DNA from: Schistosoma mansoni
Lineage: Eukaryota > Platyhelminthes > Trematoda > Strigeidida > Schistosomatidae
Direction: 5' to 3'
Length of the DNA: 64,000 nucleotides
Assembly (NCBI RefSeq): GCF_000237925.1
Contig: NC_031502.1
Location: forward strand, 49,143,283-49,207,282
The position numbers and the translations under genes are program-made. A model generated the notes under the pieces. The model was not told the DNA's origin. It did no database searches and was given only the letters and a program-made list of their open reading frames with translations. This document shows positions 57,641-64,000 of the stretch, piece by piece. Position 1 is the first letter of the stretch. Each line of letters starts with the position of its first letter.

Positions 57641-59328
57641 GTTTTGAAACTGAGTGTTATTAAATAAAATGTCAAACGTTTTAGTCATTTAGGCATAGGC
57701 CTGATTTTCCCAAAGACAGAATTAGTTTTGTTAGTTATATTTTTTAGTTTTGTTTTTATGAACCAAGAACTACTCACTCCTTGCATTTCTGGGAAATGCT
57801 TATGTAGGGAGCAAAAGACTGTGTTGTTATTTATGATATCTTTCTTAGGGTAGATTATCAGTTCATCGGGTACTAAACTCTTTTTATCATTTTCAATATT
57901 ACATATTCAAAAAGAAAATTTATAAGCAGTGCTTTCAGAGTGATAATGCACAATTTTTGTGAATACTTCATTCTTAACTGGAAGACATCATTTTTTTTAT
58001 CGTACTCTAAAGAGTTTTTGTCGAGAGATAGTAGTAAGAATATAAGCCTTTTCATAGGGTTTATCAATCATCTTCAGTCAAATTATATTGACTTACAGAA
58101 ACACGTTGTGAAGTGATCTTTTAACCATTATTACGAGATATTCAAAAACACATCACAAAATAAGCCTTTACTATGATAATCCACAATATCTGGTATACAG
58201 AGTACACATCATCTAATTGACTGATAAATTGTCCATAAGAAAAAAAATTCACGTGAATTACAATATAACTGATTTATAGGTAAACAAGGTTACTAAAAAT
58301 TATTTTGTTGATTTTCAAAACGGTGTGACTATGAGTGATTTTATACTAAATACTATTCTGGTAAGTTAATTTTTGTCATGTTTACGAAATTTGATATAGA
58401 TGATTTCGAGACAATTTTCTAATCATCGGATAAAAAGTCAAATATTACACAATTTATTCAATCAATTTAAATATAATTACACTAGAACTTACTCATTCGT
58501 GAACCAAGAGTTCTTCAAATTAATGAATAAATGTAAACTTTCGCTATGAATATTAAATTATGAACTGAGTTCACAATTACCTGACAATCACCTTGTATAC
58601 AGAATAACGTGACAGGTGCAATTCAGTTGTCTGACAATATGAATAGTGAACTTTTTTAATGTTAGGAAAATAAAATAATCGCCCAAAAAATAAATCTGAA
58701 AATAGGAAAAAAAATAGGTAATAAGTGATTAACTTTTATAATGTAGTGCAAACTTAACTAACGTATTGGATAAGCTTGAGTGAATAAATAATTTCTGCCT
58801 TTATCGATTATAAATTTACCAAAATCTTTATCTCAATTCAAGTTTATCTCAAAAAATCAGATGAAACGAAATGACTGTCCAATAAAAATGAGTAAGTAAA
58901 TAGTCGTTTCGAGTTGAAACTGCTAAATATTAACTCATCACTGGGTTAAACTAAAATAGATCATAAGTGTAACTACATTTCCCAGTATGCATTAAAGCAC
59001 TTCATAATTGCTAAGCATTTTAAAAATATTACTTGGAGATTAAGTTTGACTGTGCTGAAAATTGTTTAATCTTTGATATATTACCTGCTACATATATATA
59101 TTTGTTGAAAATGTATTGTTTTTATTTCTTCCTATAAATACACTCTGAAATCAGTTTTAAATATAAAATACTATACTATTATGATAACAGAATTCACAGT
59201 TCATATTAATGTGCTTTGAAGAAATCGTACATATCAGGAATTAATTGTTTGTTTTTAGATAATAACTATGGTCAGGATACATGAATATCGCTATAGTTTT
59301 AATAAGAAAAGCTATCACTAAATGATAA
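57641..59328. other. AT-rich intergenic DNA
   Basis: No gene or repeat end recognised. An ATG with an in-phase GTAAGT donor near 58490-58500 (minus) is another weak candidate for the LITAF first exon. Confidence 0.35.
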
Positions 59329-59745
59329 TTAAATTCGGAAGTCAAGATATCCCTTTAAGTCCGGTCCAACTATGAATGTTGATAAAAATTCCTGGAATAG
59401 TCGATTAGTTCTTCTGAATAAGATTTTAGTTGCTGATGATACGCGCATATCTATGATAGAACAAATGGTTTTAGTTAAAAACTGTATATTGATGAAACCC
59501 GAGGGATAAGCTATCATGATTTGCTACTGTTGAGTAGGTAAGATGTCACCTAGCTTTTTGTTTTGGCAAGCAGATATTTCAGATAAACCCAAAATACACA
59601 AGTCGAATAAACCTATGCATTGACTCCTATACACACGAACATAAATGTCATGATTAGGAAAGTAAGATGGTCTCCACTCCCTTATTTTAAATTTGTCGTT
59701 AATGAGATGTGAGATAAACTTCCAGCTCTCCATACTATATAATGC
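59329..59745. other. Coding-like pocket, strand unclear
   Basis: On the minus strand one frame runs about 135 codons with a single internal stop (at 59521-59523), including WKFISHLINDKFKIREWRPS. On the plus strand 59336-59509 is open and reads WNSRLVLLNKILVADDTRIS. No family is recognised on either strand. It could be a decayed transposon gene. Confidence 0.3.
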
Positions 59746-59929
59746 ACATTACATGTTCGTCTAAAATACACACTTCCAGGACCAATGTAATTTGTGGTAT
59801 ACATGTAGACGTAGATGTTAGTCATTAGAAAGATAATATGTTTTCCCCTCTCATATTTTTATATATGCTGTTCTGTTTGTACCTTTTGTAAAATATGAAA
59901 ATTTTACATCAAATACATAATCTGTAAAT

Positions 59930-60110
59930 CTTTCTTGAGTTGTCTTTTACATAGCCTATCATTCTTCAAATCCTGTTGTTACTTAGATTGCTCCCTATTT
60001 TCCTTCTTCTTCTTCTTCTCTTTATTTCAATCTTTTACTGGTAAGCATTCCACTCCCCATTCCTGCTACATACTACTTATATCTGTCCACATAAGTAGCA
60101 AGCATTACAC
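59930..60110 (-). repeat. Dispersed 270-bp repeat, copy 4 (minus)
   Basis: Carries the CATACTACTTATATCTGTCC end of the family in reverse orientation, with a TTC-rich interior (CTTCTTCTTCTTCTTCTC). Confidence 0.65.
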
Positions 60111-60219
60111 AAGTACATATTGCACGCATACATGAAATATAAAGATCTAACCAACCTATCTATCTTATAGTATACAGATAAACATAGATGGGTTCGTGTA
60201 TTTGGAACGAGTGGAAAAA

Positions 60220-60430
60220 CAGTTATTCCAAAACTACGTTAGAGTAGTAGATAAAACTAATCTCCATCGACCGCTCATATTCATTTAAAGGACACAGTTT
60301 CCTTATTTCTCGAGCACCACGCCAAAGAATGGGTCGGATTTTTCTCGGGTAAGTCAAGGTACGTTGCCTAATGTAGTTAGTAATACTCCATAAAATGTAA
60401 ACTATAGATACTTGGATATCTAACAATGAT
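60220..60430. other. Unidentified open region
   Basis: A less AT-rich island with a clear GTAAGT donor on the plus strand at about 60349. Frames on both strands are open (minus 60223-60426, 67 codons). A short exon is possible but no domain is recognised. Confidence 0.2.
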
Positions 60431-61629
60431 CAGGTGACAGTAAATGTGAGGTTAAATTCGTGGTGATCGAATGTAATTCTAATAAGTAAATCAGCCGAAA
60501 CCTTTAGTAGGTGACAATATTTTTAGTTAAAATATGGCATAAAAATATGTGCGTAATGGAATCTTAAGTCTTTTTAGATATCTACGAAGCCAAGAACTTG
60601 AATTTAAAACACAGTTTCCTGTAATTTAATATGATGGGAATTTTTTAGCGATTAAATTGATTTTAGCTAATCAAAATTAATGGGGAAATATTGCTACTCA
60701 GACATTCGGAATTGATAATCGTAAGTGATCAGGTGTCCAGTTATTAAGAAATATCTTAAAGTCAATAACACGATTATCGCCACAAAAATCAATTTGTCTG
60801 TATCTACCTTACTGCTTGTTATATTGTAATCTTGAGTTATTCCTTGATAGAATTCATGGTACGTAGTTTCAAAATTTGAATTCGGCATTGAATTACATTG
60901 CTTTTGAGTACAAACAATCGGTCAATAGTCAGTGAGGTGTACTTAGTATACTTCACTTTAAAAATTTATTCACTAGTCTATATTATTAGAGACAATCACA
61001 AAACAAAAGTTAGTTCATGATTTTCTTAACAAAACAACAAGCATAACGTTTATTATTTTATTTCTGTATTGTCACACCACTGAAATCAAAATTGTGTTAA
61101 TAAAATCAACATCAAGTTGATATTTAACTGGCAGTCTAACTAAAGAGCTCTTCGCAGTAGATATTTTGTTAATGTTTTGCTTTTTTATTGGTTAGTAACT
61201 TTTATCTATTTTAAAAACTTGATTGAAATAAAAAATATTGTTTTCAAATTCTCATCTAAGCGAAAATGAAAATAACAAAACATTGTTTTAAGTATAATCG
61301 AGTTATTGAAGTTATGTTTTTTAGAATCATGTATCTTCAGAAGAATGATCAAATTGAGTATATGGCTTACTACGAAATACTTGACAGTTTCTTCAAAATA
61401 CGTACATTAAGTCGTATTAATCGTTCATTGTGCATGTTTTTGCTGAGTGCATATGTTAGCTAACTATATGAATTGGTTCCAAAATATGTTTATTAATATA
61501 ACTAGCTATCATCTATATGTGGAGTCCGAGGGACGAACATAATACCTACTTCAGTGAACGGAAACTCCAGTGCGGAAAACTAACTTATTAATTCATGAAA
61601 AACGACATAGTGTCTTGGTAACATATGAA
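60431..61629. other. AT-rich intergenic DNA
   Basis: Frames at 60694-60888 (minus) and 61266-61463 (plus) are short and without domains. No supported gene. Confidence 0.35.
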
Positions 61630-61840
61630 AACCATACAATAAATACTTTATTTGCACATCTTCCTTCAGTTGTCCTTCACATGCTTCACGATTCTTCCAA
61701 TTTTGTTGTCACTACAATTCCTCTCTGTTACCCTTCCTGTTCTCCTTAATTCAATTTCCGTCTGGTAGACATTCCACTTCCGATTGGTGTTACATTCTAC
61801 TTATATCTTTCAGTATAAATGGCATACATCAATCTGTAAG
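61630..61840 (-). repeat. Dispersed 270-bp repeat, copy 5 (minus)
   Basis: Diverged reverse copy with TACATTCTACTTATATCTTT and GGCATACATCA near its right end. Confidence 0.55.
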
Positions 61841-63047
61841 GCCATCAACGGCTGGGCGAAGGTATATGCAATATATAAACAACTTTGTTGGGATTCATGA
61901 AATTATCGCAACCTTTCAATGATGTGACTCCAATTTGATCTCATTAGTGCACATGCATTAAGTACTCATCTCTGCATAAAGCTTGAACCTTTTTTATCAG
62001 TTTTTGCATTGGAATTCACAACGTAAAATGTCTTTTTAGTTTTCAGTAACGGGGATATCTTTATTTGATTACTTTGATTTCTTTTTAATGTACTAGTGTA
62101 ATGTGTGGCAATTGAAGTCAATTCACACTAGTGTTTACGTTTAACAAACTGAGTATCATACTTTGTAGTTAAAATGAATATATATTTTTTATAAACTGTC
62201 AATCCTTTATTTATCATGGCGAATAAATAGGTGACTTGATAAACCACTAACAGAAAATTGTTAAAAATTGCAAGTTACATGTACGTTAAACATCCACAGA
62301 TGACCCAATTTTCCTTAAAACAAATCTTTGGTTCATAAGTATGAAATCCAAAATAGTTCAACTCAAAGATGTGGAAAGAGTAAAGAGGTATGTAAAAATT
62401 CTACTCAAGATATTTCCATAACGTTTAAACGAGTAAAAACTTCAGAAAGTTAATTCATTATGCAAAGCGCGACAGATTGATAAAACCATAGAGCTGAATT
62501 ATTGTGTTAAGGATTTTACGGTAATATAATGATATTTTATGCGTGAAAAGTGCTGACAACTATATGTCTCAAAACTGATCTCAGTTATCTTATTAGAAAC
62601 AACCGATTCACTACTAGAGAGTGTGAAAACTGTTAAAAAAGTAACGATTGTGATCCTCAATTTAGTAATCCTTGTTACACAATGAGCTTTACAATCAATT
62701 ATAATTTTCATCATCGAAATTCTATTTTACGTACCAATGTATCTCGGAAACTTCAAATAAGTTGGACGAACAAACGTATACTTACTCACAAATCGTAAAA
62801 ATGCAATCACGAGAGATTCTGAAACCGGTCACTCATCTCTAACATGTTTCAGTTCTTTTAATTGCTCATATATCGCTATGGTTTTTGATATATGGTATTA
62901 AAAGTAAAATATGATTAAGTACTGAGTGTGGACAAACAGGCACTTAGCCTACTGACAATTAAATATATGATTTACCTTCCTGTCATCGATTTCTAACCCG
63001 GTCTTACTATGAGTGACTGCTTGTAATTGGAATGAATATAGCATTAC
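61841..63047. other. AT-rich intergenic DNA
   Basis: No gene or repeat end recognised. Confidence 0.4.
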
Positions 63048-63195
63048 CTAGTCTGTACTCTAACTACGCTTGTAGCTCTTCTAGAGTTACTTCCGGTCTC
63101 AAGCCCGAGAAAGGTGCATGGTTAAATATGGGGTTAGCGACCCCATTCAGTAGAAAACTAACTCGCTAAAAAACGCTAACGCTAGTCTGTACTCT
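63048..63195 (+). mobile_element. SR2-like 5' fragment with exact 14-bp TSD
   Basis: CTAGTCTGTACTCT at 63048-63061 is repeated exactly at 63182-63195. The 120 bp between match the very start of the SR2-like leader (TAGCTCTTCTAGAG, GCGACCCCATTCAGTAGAAA), as also seen at 37160 and 2990-3100. No 3' LINE sequence is present. Confidence 0.75.
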
Positions 63196-64000
63196 GGTCC
63201 TCTATTCTCGATAGTGAGTCTTAGTTCTGATATGACGTGACTACTCCCATTAATGTATTGACGTATTATCGTAGAATAATAATATTTTGTTAGTCTTTGT
63301 TATTCTGCCTTTTCAAAAACACTTAAATACCTAATGTTTGACACCTATCGATGTTAAAAGTTGGGAAACACCAACCAAAGTAAAAATAATTATCAAATAT
63401 TGACATATCCATTACAATCATACATTACAGGAGTACTTTATTTATGTATATGTATAAGCTTCCGGTGATAAGTCAAAGGAGATCTATGAACTATTATTTT
63501 AACACATGAAAATGAAGCTAATCTGTAGAGCGTGAGAGTAAGTATAGCAAGTACAACAGGGTTTCTCAGACTTATGAAGTTAGATGAATGAATCAGTCAG
63601 TCCTACGCAACATTGAACCTGGTAAGTATGTGGATCAGTTAAGGTTTCCACACCACGGCAAATCGAGATGAAATTATAAAGAAAAAGGCCAAATTAGAGA
63701 ATGTAGTAACACTCCTCTACAATATTATATTTTAATTATGTACGTGTTGAACTTCTGTTGCCATAATTTTGTGATGTATATCGAAGTTAGTTTGTGCACT
63801 CAGTTTATTGTTCCACCATGTCAACGATACTAATGTATGAAATATTTGAACTAATGTACTTTTAGGGCAAAAAAAGTCCAAATCAATCATTTTCTAACTA
63901 CGCGAGTCTCAAATCATCAAAAGTTTGTTATACCAGGTTACTAAGAAAACACAACTTTGAAATCAAACATAAACATTTTATCTTAGAGAGATGTATTCAC
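63196..64000. other. AT-rich end of window
   Basis: Nothing recognised up to the window edge. Confidence 0.4.

Noticed and set aside
60220-60430. A micro-exon gene (MEG) exon
   Set aside because: A GTAAGT donor and open frames exist, but no row of symmetric micro-exons or signal peptide exon was found.

Overview
This window is eukaryotic, AT-rich DNA that reads as a blood-fluke (Schistosoma) chromosome piece. The host genes have introns with GT-AG borders. The repeats are typical schistosome ones: RTE-clade LINEs of the SR2 and SR3/Perere-3 types, a CsRn1-like Ty3/Gypsy fossil, and tRNA-derived SINEs of the Sm-alpha type that carry hammerhead ribozymes. The wording of the RTE proteins suggests the haematobium group, but this is inference only.

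Three host genes are supported. (1) An FBXO42-type F-box/Kelch gene on the plus strand, five coding exons from 3586 to 16330, all splice phases fit, 717 residues. (2) LSM5, the U6 snRNA-associated Sm-like protein, one uninterrupted 87-residue reading frame on the minus strand at 23206-23469. (3) The last two coding exons of a LITAF-domain protein on the minus strand (45138-45303 and 42848-42956), found by hand because the exons are short. Its first exon is not settled.

Layout: 690-3100 decayed SR2-like LINE (minus); 3586-16330 FBXO42-like gene, whose 6.5-kb first intron holds three RTE pieces, one nested inside another with a clear target-site duplication; 17579-17778 assembly gap; 17779-18052 hammerhead SINE; 18682-21951 young RTE LINE (minus) with a 919-codon open frame; 23.2 kb LSM5; 23.55-24.7 kb RTE relic; 26.7-31.1 kb broken Ty3/Gypsy fossil with two later insertions; 31.6-41 kb LTR-like pieces, foldbacks and AT-rich DNA; 42.7-45.3 kb LITAF-like gene 3' end with hammerhead repeats in its intron; 45.3-64 kb AT-rich DNA with five copies of one dispersed repeat, more hammerhead SINEs and two possible coding pockets that I could not identify.

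The genes do not form a pathway together: ubiquitin-ligase substrate recognition, RNA decay/splicing and endosomal membrane functions are separate housekeeping roles. The main interest is repeat biology: paired RTE copies with complementary internal deletions, insertions dated by target-site duplications, palindromic hammerhead repeats, and 5'-end-only LINE fragments. All similarity statements come from reading the translated sequence and recalled family features; no database search was run.
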